This document shows positions 9,071 through 17,279 of a stretch of DNA of 64,000 bases, in pieces. Position numbers and translations under genes: made by a program. The notes below the pieces were generated by a model, which saw nothing but the letters and a program-made list of their open reading frames with translations, made no database searches and was not told the DNA's origin. How positions within the stretch are numbered: position 1 is the first letter of the stretch; each line of letters starts with the position of its first letter. This DNA comes from a virus: positions 62,001-126,000 of IMG/VR virus record IMGVR_UViG_3300021404_000005, one strand, 5' to 3'.

Positions 9071-9315
9071 GATTCCCCCCACGTAAGGTCGCTTCCAAAG
9101 CACATGAGGCACTGTGCGCCTCCTTGCTCCAGCATCTCACGGCATTTCTGGCACAAGAATATGACGCCTGCTTCGCCACAAGAGCACTTAACTCTCATCC
9201 TCACTACAGACGGCTCACCGCACGGCTTACCGTGGGCTACATCGTAAAACTCACAAGGAGGAGCGTTATCAAGGTCAAAGCCTGTAAGCTCCTCAATCTC
9301 TATGGTGGTAGCCAT
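9067..9315 (-). CDS. zinc-ribbon protein (paralogue of 61.6-kb gene)
   Basis: 82 residues. Shares with 61580-61837 the pattern D(L)DN.PPC, CG.PS, (M/I)R.KC..CG, F.C..C...L..G...C. Four CxxC-like pairs suggest one or two bound zinc ions. Its start lies inside the end of the upstream gene. Function unknown; perhaps a nucleic-acid or protein adaptor. Confidence 0.75.
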   Translation of the reverse strand: MATTIEIEELTGFDLDNAPPCEFYDVAHGKPCGEPSVVRMRVKCSCGEAGVIFLCQKCREMLEQGGAQCLMCFGSDLTWGES

Positions 9316-9635
9316 AAGTCATCCACGTCTGGCTGCGCCTCAGGGTGAGCGAAGGTAACGTTATTCTCTATCATGTAGTCATAGACACAATCGTCTTTGC
9401 AGAAGTGATGTGTGCCTTGCTCTTCCCACTCAATGCAAGGATGCTCAGTGATAGGGCATTCAGCGTCACACTGCTGGCACTTGAATACTTCGCCTACAGC
9501 CCGCATCCATTTACTGCCGCACTCAGGCGTGCATACAAACTGTATGCGCTCTCCTGCCATCTTTATCGGATGGTAGCCCTCCTCCAGAGACTTCGCGCAA
9601 TTCGCGCACGACAGGTAACCTTCATACGCCTCCAC
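9300..9635 (-). CDS. multi zinc-finger protein
   Basis: 111 residues with repeated cysteine pairs: CANC, CTPEC, CQQC...C, and CKDDC, enough for two or three zinc ribbons. No other domain. Part of the leftward small-gene operon, overlapping the next gene by 16 bases. Function unknown. Confidence 0.7.
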   Translation of the reverse strand: MEAYEGYLSCANCAKSLEEGYHPIKMAGERIQFVCTPECGSKWMRAVGEVFKCQQCDAECPITEHPCIEWEEQGTHHFCKDDCVYDYMIENNVTFAHPEAQPDVDDLWLPP

Positions 9636-10312
9636 TAGTCCTCCTCAGGTCGCTTGTCTCCCGGCCAATGCGGCTTCAACGGTGCATCCTCGTCTATCTG
9701 ATAGTCAGGACCGTCTTCCACCAAGGGTAGCTTAGGTCCTGTACCCACCTGACCATTAACGATGATACCCTCAGGAAGCTCATCGAGACGTGTAGGGGCG
9801 TCTACAGGGTCGATATTGAGATAGGAGTAGTCCTCGTCGTCATCGTCTTCAGGCGGCCCTCCTGGCCCTCCCCAGCCACTGAAGTCCTCTGGCTTCTCCC
9901 TGTACGCACCCTCGTGGTGGAAGCCAGCATCGACACCAGGCTCAGGGTCTACAGTGTAAGGATTGCTTCGAGCCGGAACCTGAGGCTCCTCGAATTCCTC
10001 ATCCTCTGCGGCGTACTGCAATTCCTGGCGCTTGAGCTGGCGCATGATGTCGGCAGGAGACAAGGTGCGCTTGCCGTTACTCGTAGGACGACTTACTGCC
10101 TCGCCTGGTGCGGCAATAGCGGGAGCGTGAGTGCCCCAGTTAGGTGTTAGCTTACAAGCATTAGTGGCTTCACCTAGGCTCACGGCATGCTGCCACGTTT
10201 CACCCGGCCCTGGCACGGCAGCACGCAGCAAGTGAGTCTCAGCGAGGCTAGCGGCCTCAGCTTCCGACTCTGCCGTTATTCCCGTGCCGCAGGTGCACGC
10301 TGCTATCCACAC
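9635..10312 (-). CDS. acidic hypothetical protein
   Basis: 225 residues from a GTG behind GGAG. N-terminal CTCG element, then a low-complexity Pro/Gly/Asp/Glu-rich half (GWGGPGGPPEDDDDEDYSYL), probably disordered. Strong negative charge could mimic DNA or bind basic proteins, but there is no direct support. No family recognised. Confidence 0.65.
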   Translation of the reverse strand: MWIAACTCGTGITAESEAEAASLAETHLLRAAVPGPGETWQHAVSLGEATNACKLTPNWGTHAPAIAAPGEAVSRPTSNGKRTLSPADIMRQLKRQELQYAAEDEEFEEPQVPARSNPYTVDPEPGVDAGFHHEGAYREKPEDFSGWGGPGGPPEDDDDEDYSYLNIDPVDAPTRLDELPEGIIVNGQVGTGPKLPLVEDGPDYQIDEDAPLKPHWPGDKRPEED

Positions 10313-10327
10313 GTCTTGTTCAACTCC

Positions 10328-10678
10328 TTATGCTCGATTTGTATTCCCGTCGCCACGGGCAATGAGCTTGCCGGGAGACGGAAACGTAAGGCCGATTATC
10401 GAATCTTCATGGTCATCATCGTGGCCGTCCGCAAGGCAGCACCTTACTCGGCGCATCACGCCTTTAAGGTCATCCTTCCACGATTCAACTGCACATGAGG
10501 CATAAGGTGGTGGATACCGCTTGATTATAGTGACGCCGGTCCTGCACTTCAAGCACAGTATCTGGGCCTTTTTCTTGGAAGTTACGAAACCTTCCTTATT
10601 TGCCTGCACTCCGGGAAGGATTGCGAGGCACCCGCAGGATAGCCTGAAGGTAAATGCGCTGGGGGTTGCTCTTGCCAT
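10328..10678 (-). CDS. cysteine-containing hypothetical protein
   Basis: 116 residues. SCGC and CLKC near the N-terminal half suggest a zinc site; then RRVRCCLADGHDDDHEDS. Lies just after thyX with a 12-base gap and no clear ribosome site. Function unknown. Confidence 0.65.
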   Translation of the reverse strand: MARATPSAFTFRLSCGCLAILPGVQANKEGFVTSKKKAQILCLKCRTGVTIIKRYPPPYASCAVESWKDDLKGVMRRVRCCLADGHDDDHEDSIIGLTFPSPGKLIARGDGNTNRA

Positions 10679-10690
10679 AGTGTCATTATT

Positions 10691-11479
10691 CTACACCTTC
10701 CTGTGAGCCGGAATCCATTCTCCGTTTTCCTCACGGGTAAAGTCTTGCATTAGCTTAGGAACTTCTGTCTTCATGGCCTCCGCAATAGTGTCGAATACCA
10801 GGCGAATTTCCTCTTCAGCTCCTGCCGCTGTGCGAACTTCAATAACGTGGCGTAGCGTGCGGATATTCGCCGTCCAGAGAAGAGAAGTGGCTACCCCATC
10901 TGGCGCGAAACGCCGCATGAACGAGGTCTTAGCCTTTTTCTCGTGGAAGGGCACACCATCGTCGTCCAGCTTGAAGTGCTCAGCCATCCATTTCTGGTGC
11001 TTTTCCAGCATGTGCAGAACCTGAAGAGATTCCTCATACAGCGCAGGGTCATCCTTAGCCCATTGTGGCAGCCAGAAAGGTATGTCCGTAAGCCGTACGA
11101 ACCGCATTGACTCCTGGCTGATAGCACAGCCCGCGCGATGCCGGACAAGCTCGTGAGTGAAAACGCGGCTTACGTTATGCAAGGCGAATGAGAAGTTAGC
11201 GTGCTCGACCACACTGCCATGGCCGCTCTTGAGGATGTTCTTGAAGTAATCAACCTTGTCAGTGCGTACCTTGGTGACGTTAGGGTTAAGCCCCGGCTCG
11301 AAGGACCGGTAGCAAAGACGACCACCGAACTCTACTAGGTCTTCAGCGTGGGGCCCAAACTCATCAAGAGTGTCCATCCAGTCTCCACCACCCACAAGCT
11401 CCAGGTAGCGAGCAACCTCATCGTAGTCCACCTCAGGCTGAGCAATGAGGAAAACTTCAGGTTCTACGAAACGCGGCAT
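10691..11479 (-). CDS. thyX: flavin-dependent thymidylate synthase ThyX
   Basis: 262 residues; start chosen at the ATG (MPRFVEPEVF) behind CTAGGAGTAAGA. Converts dUMP to dTMP using methylene-tetrahydrofolate and reduced flavin, supplying phage DNA synthesis. The ThyX signature RHRAGCAISQES is present (about residues 125-136; family form RHRxxSxNxxS), with GHGSVVEHANFSF before it and a C-terminal WTANIRTLRHVIEVR. Length fits the family. It follows the resolvase gene in one leftward operon. Confidence 0.95.
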   Translation of the reverse strand: MPRFVEPEVFLIAQPEVDYDEVARYLELVGGGDWMDTLDEFGPHAEDLVEFGGRLCYRSFEPGLNPNVTKVRTDKVDYFKNILKSGHGSVVEHANFSFALHNVSRVFTHELVRHRAGCAISQESMRFVRLTDIPFWLPQWAKDDPALYEESLQVLHMLEKHQKWMAEHFKLDDDGVPFHEKKAKTSFMRRFAPDGVATSLLWTANIRTLRHVIEVRTAAGAEEEIRLVFDTIAEAMKTEVPKLMQDFTREENGEWIPAHRKV

Positions 11480-11487
11480 TCTTACTC

Positions 11488-11943
11488 CTAGTAGAGTGGG
11501 TCCTTGCAACCGCCGTCGCGAACGGCAGTGAACAGCATGTGCCCGAGGGCGTCCCTGGCGTCCTTGAACTTGGGGCCGAGTGGGAATTGCACAGCCTTAA
11601 GGCGGTTGGTAGTGAGCCAGGGCTTCATCATAGCGGCTGGCCGCGCGTGCCACGTACACCCTGGCGTGTGCGCGAAGTAAGCCTCAACCATGTTCAGCAC
11701 GAACCTGGCTACTTCTGCGTCCTTGCCTTTACCGCCCGCACCACGACCTGCTACGAACTTCTCACCCTGAATGAACCATTCATCCTTGGGAAACAGGCGC
11801 ATCAGGCTGCGTACCTGGAACTCGACAGTGTGAGCGTGACATTGTACGATGCCGTCTATCGCAGGCTTATCGTTGTCACCCTTGTGGCCCCAGACCAGAC
11901 CGGTAGACGGTCCTACATCGATGCCGAGATATCTAGCTGCCAT
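11488..11943 (-). CDS. RuvC-like (RNase H fold) Holliday junction resolvase
   Basis: 151 residues from MAARYLGIDVGPSTGLVWG. The opening strand with D, a central FIQGEKFVAG strand with E, and the helix DARDALGHMLF with D place the acidic residues as in RuvC-type nucleases. Such phage enzymes resolve branched DNA before packaging. It overlaps the upstream gene end by 11 bases and precedes thyX. Assigned by motif pattern only. Confidence 0.75.
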   Translation of the reverse strand: MAARYLGIDVGPSTGLVWGHKGDNDKPAIDGIVQCHAHTVEFQVRSLMRLFPKDEWFIQGEKFVAGRGAGGKGKDAEVARFVLNMVEAYFAHTPGCTWHARPAAMMKPWLTTNRLKAVQFPLGPKFKDARDALGHMLFTAVRDGGCKDPLY

Positions 11944-12727
11944 CAGACCCTCTATAGTAAGGAAGCTGGTGTTTAAAGCCGTTTTCTGTAAAGAGAGTGG
12001 GGAAATAAACCCACGGTTCACGTTCTATTGCGCGGGAAAAATCGGCAATTGTAATAAGCAGTTGTGTGACCTGTCCTTTAGGGTCTTCAGTGACATTCTT
12101 AAGCCAACTAAAATCAAACCACTCCGAAAGGACAGTAGGACGAGAACTTATAAACGGCCGTGGTGTTTTGGCCCACTTACTGAGCACGGCTTGCATGAAC
12201 CTTTCGTCACTGAAACCGCCTTTGGCCTGCCAGAGGTATTCAGGCTTACAGCCTATCCCTACCTTAGTACGAACTGTGTCCTTAACATACCCGATAGGGT
12301 CACCGTCAGGAGTTTGGGCACATCCGCTTTTGAGTATAAAAAGTTCAGGTACCCATATCCCGTAGTTACGATACACGCGTCCCTCCTTCTTATGCCTACC
12401 ACTCACCGGATTTTTAGCGTTACGACACTTAATACAGAATCCACGGCGTCCCCACACCCACCTATTTGTAGCCTGTATTTTAGTTATATCTATGTACTCT
12501 TTGTTAGTGCACCCGTCAGTTTTGCATGGGCGAGCCTCAGGTTTAGGTGTACCTTTAAGCTCTTCTTTAGAAGCACAAGAAGGCACAGGCTCTTTAGGCT
12601 CTACACGAGCTTCAACTTCACCTACTGAGCCAGAACGCTTCAACCGGGACCTATGCATAGAGCACAATTTGTGCCCACCATCCGGGGTGCGTTCACAACC
12701 TTCAACCCCACACCCATTAGTTGACAT
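11933..12727 (-). CDS. zinc-binding protein, possibly homing-endonuclease-like
   Basis: 264 residues. The N-terminus (CGVEGCERTPDGGHKLCSMHRSRLKRSG) is a C..C..C..H zinc module often found in phage HNH or DNA-binding proteins; a second CxxxC...CIKCRNAK module follows. The C-terminal half (WVPELFILKSGC) has no motif that I recognise, and a full HNH core is not visible. It overlaps the helicase gene, so it is probably cotranscribed. Confidence 0.6.
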   Translation of the reverse strand: MSTNGCGVEGCERTPDGGHKLCSMHRSRLKRSGSVGEVEARVEPKEPVPSCASKEELKGTPKPEARPCKTDGCTNKEYIDITKIQATNRWVWGRRGFCIKCRNAKNPVSGRHKKEGRVYRNYGIWVPELFILKSGCAQTPDGDPIGYVKDTVRTKVGIGCKPEYLWQAKGGFSDERFMQAVLSKWAKTPRPFISSRPTVLSEWFDFSWLKNVTEDPKGQVTQLLITIADFSRAIEREPWVYFPTLFTENGFKHQLPYYRGSDGS

Positions 12728-14678
12728 GTAGTGGTTCCCCTCCCAAAAGTTCTCTCACAATGCGCGGGTCTTGGATAAGCTCAGACAGATTCTGAGCCTT
12801 GTCCTTCAAGGCCATACGGACCTTGGATTCGATGGTATTACGGGCTACGACATCAATTATATTGACGGGTTCGGACTGACCTCTACGGTGCAGCCGGTCT
12901 TCTGACTGCGCCGCTTGCCAGTAAGCCCATGGCCGCTCAAGGAACACCGCAGTGTGGCTCTTGGTCAGGGTAATACCCACGCCCCCGGCCTGCGTAGTGA
13001 CGCACATCAGGTCAAACTGACCGTCTTGGAAGCCCTGGCGAGAAGCCGTGCGCTGCTTCTGGGTCTGTCCGCCTACGATGTAGGCAACGCGATAACCCTC
13101 GCGCTCAGCACGCTTCCCTGCCAGTTCCATGAGCTGGCGGTGAGGACTGAACGTAACTATAGGAGACCCTTGGCTATCATCAAGAATTTCCATGAGCACG
13201 TCCACTTTCCAGGACGGTTCCTTCATCTCCACGTGGACTTTAGGAATCATCTGGCCGAAAGTTTCGCTCTTAGGACGGTCATCCAGCTCTTCGGTAATAG
13301 TGACATCACACGCAGCACTGGCTAGCTGAGACAACCGCTGCATTTGCGCGAGCGTGGACATGACAGGCAGTGGCTCGTCAGAATCCGGCAAGTGCGCAAT
13401 CATGTCCTTGGCCATCTCATCGTAGGCAGCACGCCATGCAGGCGGAATATCTACTACTCGCGTTGAGTATGCCTTAGGCGGAAGGTCTGTGAGAACGTCA
13501 GCCTTGGACACGCGCCGCATCGTGCCCTGCATCAACGTATAGAACTCTTCTTTGGTGTGAGGACTGATGCCGTTTACGATGTCCTGGTAATCAGTTGCCA
13601 CGAAGTCCGCATAGCGTTCCTTGTATCTGTCCTGGTTGGGGAACGAGCGAGTATCGATGATTGTCAGTCCCCGCCAGAAGCCACGGATATCCCGTGTAAT
13701 GGGAGTTCCTGACATCAGGATGGCGTTGTCCACCACCTTTGCTATGCGCCCAGCCGCTACAGACTGCTTGGTCGTGGTGTTGCACAGCGAATGCGCCTCA
13801 TCAATGATGATGCTCTTAGGAGTCAGGTGCATCAAAAGAGGCGGAAGTTGCTTGCTGCTCTTGTCTGCTTCTTCTTCAGGCAGGTACGCACTACCGCAAT
13901 GCTTGCACCTGTCAGGAAAACCCGCAACGAACTTAAGGTCGCGATTCCTAGTCCAGCGCACGGACTTAGGAGGGTCGCACTCGCACCACGCCAAGTGCGG
14001 AATAGTCATATCAGCCCGGAATACGTCATAAGACATGACGTAAATATTATAGCGAGTACTCAGCTTACGCCTGTCAGGTATAGCGAGCTGTACTCCTTTG
14101 ATATAAGGCTGAGTACGGTATGCTGTATACGACCAGCTAGGAAAACACTCTTTTATCTCTTCCAGCCACGGGTCCACAACAGAAGCTGGGCACACTACGA
14201 AAGCAGGAAACGGTTCCATGCCGCGCTCACGCATCTCCGCTAGCGCCAAAAGTGCAGTGCAGCTCTTTCCGGTGCCCATATCGTCAGCAAAAAAGAACCT
14301 GCGGTTCATCGCACCTACAAAAGCACCTGCTTCCTGATGCGGCATGGGCACACGGTCACCTTCAAACGAAGCCTTAAGTTCGCCCTCAGTAGTGCCACGC
14401 CGTAGTACTTCGTTGAATATCCACTGGCTAAGTGCTTCATCAGGCTGCCATACATGGCCGCGTGCAGGCAGTGCATTCGCTAGCTGGCTTACCATCGCCC
14501 ACGTGCAGGGAAGAGTCAGCTCTCCGCTGTCGTCGTGAGTCTTCTGGGGAAGGGCCGTAAGCTGCTTGAACGCAGTTACTATCTCGCCCATCTGCCAGTC
14601 AAGGCCCTCAACGCTAAGCCTTATAGTGTCCCCGTCAAGTCGTCCGTGAACAACTCCGGGAGCATAACGCGGGTCCAC
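12717..14678 (-). CDS. SNF2-type superfamily 2 DNA helicase/translocase
   Basis: 653 residues starting at the GTG behind AAGGAACGCA. Motif I DDMGTGKSCTALLAL (about residue 150), motif II IIIDEAHSL, motif III LMSGTPI, then the C-terminal RecA-like lobe with GGQTQKQR, TQAGGVGITL and the SNF2 motif VI DRLHRRGQSEPV. A CKHC...CGSAY insert adds a zinc site between lobes. ATP-driven DNA translocase, likely acting in replication or recombination restart with the neighbouring resolvase and nuclease. Confidence 0.92.
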   Translation of the reverse strand: MDPRYAPGVVHGRLDGDTIRLSVEGLDWQMGEIVTAFKQLTALPQKTHDDSGELTLPCTWAMVSQLANALPARGHVWQPDEALSQWIFNEVLRRGTTEGELKASFEGDRVPMPHQEAGAFVGAMNRRFFFADDMGTGKSCTALLALAEMRERGMEPFPAFVVCPASVVDPWLEEIKECFPSWSYTAYRTQPYIKGVQLAIPDRRKLSTRYNIYVMSYDVFRADMTIPHLAWCECDPPKSVRWTRNRDLKFVAGFPDRCKHCGSAYLPEEEADKSSKQLPPLLMHLTPKSIIIDEAHSLCNTTTKQSVAAGRIAKVVDNAILMSGTPITRDIRGFWRGLTIIDTRSFPNQDRYKERYADFVATDYQDIVNGISPHTKEEFYTLMQGTMRRVSKADVLTDLPPKAYSTRVVDIPPAWRAAYDEMAKDMIAHLPDSDEPLPVMSTLAQMQRLSQLASAACDVTITEELDDRPKSETFGQMIPKVHVEMKEPSWKVDVLMEILDDSQGSPIVTFSPHRQLMELAGKRAEREGYRVAYIVGGQTQKQRTASRQGFQDGQFDLMCVTTQAGGVGITLTKSHTAVFLERPWAYWQAAQSEDRLHRRGQSEPVNIIDVVARNTIESKVRMALKDKAQNLSELIQDPRIVRELLGGEPLHVN

Positions 14679-14686
14679 TGCGTTCC

Positions 14687-14857
14687 TTAATCGTCCGCGA
14701 AGGTGATAGATACATCTTCTACACAAGCGTTCACAGACAAGTCCCTTAGCTTGTGCGAAATATCCTCCTCTATTTCTAGAGCAGAAGCGCCGTATGAAGT
14801 TACATCTACCGTAAGCACGTAGATACCAGTTGAACCTTCAGGCATGTCAGTTCTCAT
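14687..14857 (-). CDS. small hypothetical protein, 56 aa
   Basis: Starts MRTDMPEGSTGIYVLTVDVTSYG and ends ITFADD. The ATG overlaps the preceding stop (ATGA) and it sits eight bases before the helicase start. Alternating strands and an acidic helix suggest a small folded alpha/beta protein. No family recognised. Confidence 0.65.
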   Translation of the reverse strand: MRTDMPEGSTGIYVLTVDVTSYGASALEIEEDISHKLRDLSVNACVEDVSITFADD

Positions 14858-15027
14858 TGAATATTACGCCCCCATGTGTACGCCCAGAAGCAGATGATGG
14901 CGTAAGGAGTTCCTAGCACGAGCCACCACCAATCCTCCGTCCAGCCTGCTAGACCCGCCCCTAGAATCAGGAGAGCCACCGTGGACCAGACTATGATGTG
15001 AGCTATAACGCCGTCAGAGACCTTCAT
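14854..15027 (-). CDS. small two-span membrane protein
   Basis: 57 residues from the ATG behind AGGGGG (a GTG at 15066 would add 13). Two hydrophobic spans (IIVWSTVALLILGAGLAGW and WWWLVLGTPYAIICFWAY). The AGGGGG site is one arm of a CCCCCTTAGGGGG palindrome at about 15031-15043, which could modulate its translation. Function unknown. Confidence 0.65.
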   Translation of the reverse strand: MKVSDGVIAHIIVWSTVALLILGAGLAGWTEDWWWLVLGTPYAIICFWAYTWGRNIQ

Positions 15028-15119
15028 ATTCCCCCTAAGGGGGTGAGGGACACGGTATTGAGCCACTGTCTTTTACATCCGGTCCTGGCACGCCCGGAAT
15101 CCCTCACCTTTACTTGTTA

Positions 15120-15335
15120 CTACAGACTGTTCCGCTGAACAGTCACGGCCCACGCCGACCCGTTAGGAAAGGACAGGAGCATGGCGCATTCATCCGGATT
15201 CTGCATTGCAAGATGCTCAGTACGCGGAAGGTCATCACAGATAAGACCGTGAAGAACATCACCCTCCGGGGCGTTCACATCTAGCAGCGCGTTTACTACA
15301 CCTGCGGCACACGCAGGTTCGTAGTTCCGGTTCAA
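15120..15335 (-). CDS. small hypothetical protein, 71 aa
   Basis: Starts at a TTG directly after the TAA of the SSB-like gene, with a GGCGGTC stretch upstream. Sequence NRNYEPACAAGVVNALLDVNAPEGDVLHGL with no motif that I recognise. The tight TAATTG junction supports cotranslation with its neighbour. Confidence 0.6.
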   Translation of the reverse strand: MNRNYEPACAAGVVNALLDVNAPEGDVLHGLICDDLPRTEHLAMQNPDECAMLLSFPNGSAWAVTVQRNSL

Positions 15336-16190
15336 TTACTGACCGCCGTTGAGCTTGGCCAGCATTGCCTGCTGCGCCTCAGTCAGATTGACGCCGGACA
15401 GGTCCACCGGGCTAATCGCAGGTGCAGGCGGGGCAGGTGCAAAAGTCTGCGGGGCCACCGGAGCACCAGGAACAGGACTCGGCAGCGGCGCAGCCGCGAC
15501 AGGGGTAGGGAGCGGAGCAGCCTGCGGGGCTGCAACCGGAACCTCTACCTGAACCTGAGCAGGAGCACCGCCCTGCGAAGGGTACAGCGTCACCTGGTAA
15601 AGCTTAGTGGCACTGAATCCGGGACGGTTGCTGGCCTTTTCACCAGCGCTGGCCATGATGATGCGCGTACCACCAGTCAGCTCCCGAATTCCGGCAGCCG
15701 CCATGGCACGAGCGAACTCGTCCTTAAGCGCGCCCTTCACCCAGATGGTGCCAGCACCTTCAGTGAAGAGAGCACCGTGCGTACCATCAGAGGAACCCGT
15801 CACTGTAACGGGAATGATGAGGACGAACTTCGGGCGACCATCCTTGTACGCCTGCGGGACACCGTTGATGTCCGTCTGCTGACGCGTGTCGCTGTGAAGC
15901 AGGTCACGGGTGACAGTCATGTCAAGCCATGAACCCTGGACCTTACCGTTGAAGTACTTGGTAACGCCCGCTCCACCACCTGTTACGCTCGGCTGGTCCC
16001 AGAAGTCCTCTAGGGTACCGCGAGCGAGAACAGGCTCGGGAGCTGCCTGCTGTGCAGGCTGTGCGAACTGGGGCTGAGGCGCGTACTGAGGCTGGAACTG
16101 CGGCTGCTGGAATTGAGCCTGGGGTGCGGGGGCAGGTGCCTGGGGAGCGTAGTACTGGGGCTGCTGCGGCTGGTACTGGGGCTGGTTCAT
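15336..16190 (-). CDS. single-strand DNA-binding-like protein
   Basis: 284 residues: a Gln/Pro/Tyr-rich disordered head (about 1-50), a compact beta-rich core (FWDQPSVTGGG to KLYQVTLYP, about 62-205), and a Pro/Ala-rich linker ending in a short helix (LTEAQQAMLAKLNGGQ). The core with a flexible tail, in a replication operon beside a Cas4-like nuclease, fits a phage SSB or recombination mediator. OB-fold identity is inferred, not proven. Confidence 0.6.
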   Translation of the reverse strand: MNQPQYQPQQPQYYAPQAPAPAPQAQFQQPQFQPQYAPQPQFAQPAQQAAPEPVLARGTLEDFWDQPSVTGGGAGVTKYFNGKVQGSWLDMTVTRDLLHSDTRQQTDINGVPQAYKDGRPKFVLIIPVTVTGSSDGTHGALFTEGAGTIWVKGALKDEFARAMAAAGIRELTGGTRIIMASAGEKASNRPGFSATKLYQVTLYPSQGGAPAQVQVEVPVAAPQAAPLPTPVAAAPLPSPVPGAPVAPQTFAPAPPAPAISPVDLSGVNLTEAQQAMLAKLNGGQ

Positions 16191-16235
16191 TAGATGAACT
16201 AATCCTTGTCTTTAGAGTGAACTGCGTATGGCGGT

Positions 16236-16280
16236 CTTACTGCCTCATGCCTTACTGCGTCGGCTTAACTGCCTTACTGC
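16236..16280 (+). repeat. three CTTACTGC direct repeats in SSB-like leader
   Basis: CTTACTGC occurs at 16236, 16251 and 16273 in the 214-base gene-free stretch 16191-16404 upstream of the SSB-like gene. A related CTTAACTGC lies between copies two and three. Spacing of 15 and 22 bases is compatible with protein-binding sites on one DNA face or an RNA operator. The rest of the stretch holds only a 25-codon frame that I do not call. Confidence 0.45.
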
Positions 16281-16404
16281 GACCTGGCTGACTGGCTTTC
16301 GTACGCGCCTCTTAAGTTGTCCTCAAGGGGTCTCCCTCTTGGGTACTCCATAACTCTACCACGAGGTCCGGAGTGCTTGTCTCACGTTGTCGAGGTAAAG
16401 TATG

Positions 16405-16572
16405 TCAGTCGTTGTCAGGACGCCGCTGGCGTAGCAGAAAACCGTACTCCCACGAGTTGATGCACTCCTGGCAGTCCACGCCGTCAGTGACCTGAACCGC
16501 GTCTTCCATCGTGACTTCACGCCCGCAGGCGCTGAAATTATTCTTGCGAGTACGCGCTAGGTGCGTCGCCAC
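16405..16572 (-). CDS. small cysteine protein, 55 aa
   Basis: GTG start overlapping the previous stop as TAGTG. Protein contains SACGRE and VDCQECINSW, a plausible single zinc site. Ends 215 bases before the SSB-like gene. No recognised family. Confidence 0.6.
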   Translation of the reverse strand: MATHLARTRKNNFSACGREVTMEDAVQVTDGVDCQECINSWEYGFLLRQRRPDND

Positions 16573-17279
16573 TAGTAGCCCTTGGACGCTAGGTACTGCG
16601 AGAACTCCACCCAGTTCGAAGCAATCATCTGCTGGGCCGTGGCAAGCGGGACCGCACCGTCACAAACAGCCGTATGTGCCCTGTTCTCTACCGCGTCCTT
16701 GTCGTTGTTGACACCACCGTGGTGGTCCGTAGCGGCCTTAGGCTCTGGCCACAGGTTCTGCTCTACAGACGCGCCGCCTAGCTCAAGGGAAACCAGGTGG
16801 TCCAGCTCAGTAGTGCTGCCGCTGCCTGTGTAGCCGTACGCCGGAAAAGCAATGTCGTACTTGAACTTGTCTGTAAGCGATGCTGGCGGACGCACCGACG
16901 AACTGTAACCAGGTACGCAGATGGTCTGCTGGATATTCGCCTGCGTTACATCACTGGCCACTGCTCCAGGAGTGCACTGACTGTCCGGCAACGGCTCACC
17001 TTGGAACATGCCAAAATGGCAACTGCCAGGCGTCATGGGTGTCAGGACAAGCGAATCCCCGTTACCAGGAACCGTCACCAGACGTGAAGGAACCGGAGTT
17101 GAAGTGGTTGGAGGCTCCGTAGTAGGCGATGGCGTGGCAGTTGGAGCTGGGGTAGTTACTGACGGCGCAGGAGGATAAGGATAGGGCTTAGGAGAATAGT
17201 GATGTGGAGTGTAACCACAAGCGCTAAGTGCTACTACACCTGCTGCTACAGCGATACCGCCTACTAGCTTTACCTTCAT
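16572..17279 (-). CDS. secreted lipoprotein with HNH-like ELDHLVSLELGG motif
   Basis: 235 residues. Lipobox LSAC at residues about 18-21 after a signal peptide, then a Pro/Thr-rich linker. The C-terminal domain has SQCTPGAV, TICVPGY, then TELDHLVSLELGGA and NLWPEP, KDAVENRAH and a late cysteine. The DH...N arrangement recalls His-Me finger nucleases, in a secreted family common in actinobacteria. It could cut DNA outside the cell, or the fold may serve another role. It sits between replication genes, which is odd for a lipoprotein. Confidence 0.75.
   Translation of the reverse strand: MKVKLVGGIAVAAGVVALSACGYTPHHYSPKPYPYPPAPSVTTPAPTATPSPTTEPPTTSTPVPSRLVTVPGNGDSLVLTPMTPGSCHFGMFQGEPLPDSQCTPGAVASDVTQANIQQTICVPGYSSSVRPPASLTDKFKYDIAFPAYGYTGSGSTTELDHLVSLELGGASVEQNLWPEPKAATDHHGGVNNDKDAVENRAHTAVCDGAVPLATAQQMIASNWVEFSQYLASKGY

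Noticed and set aside
11849-12628. 259-codon rightward frame
   Set aside because: Antisense to the zinc-binding gene at 11933-12727, which has clear CxxC pairs; composition is not protein-like.
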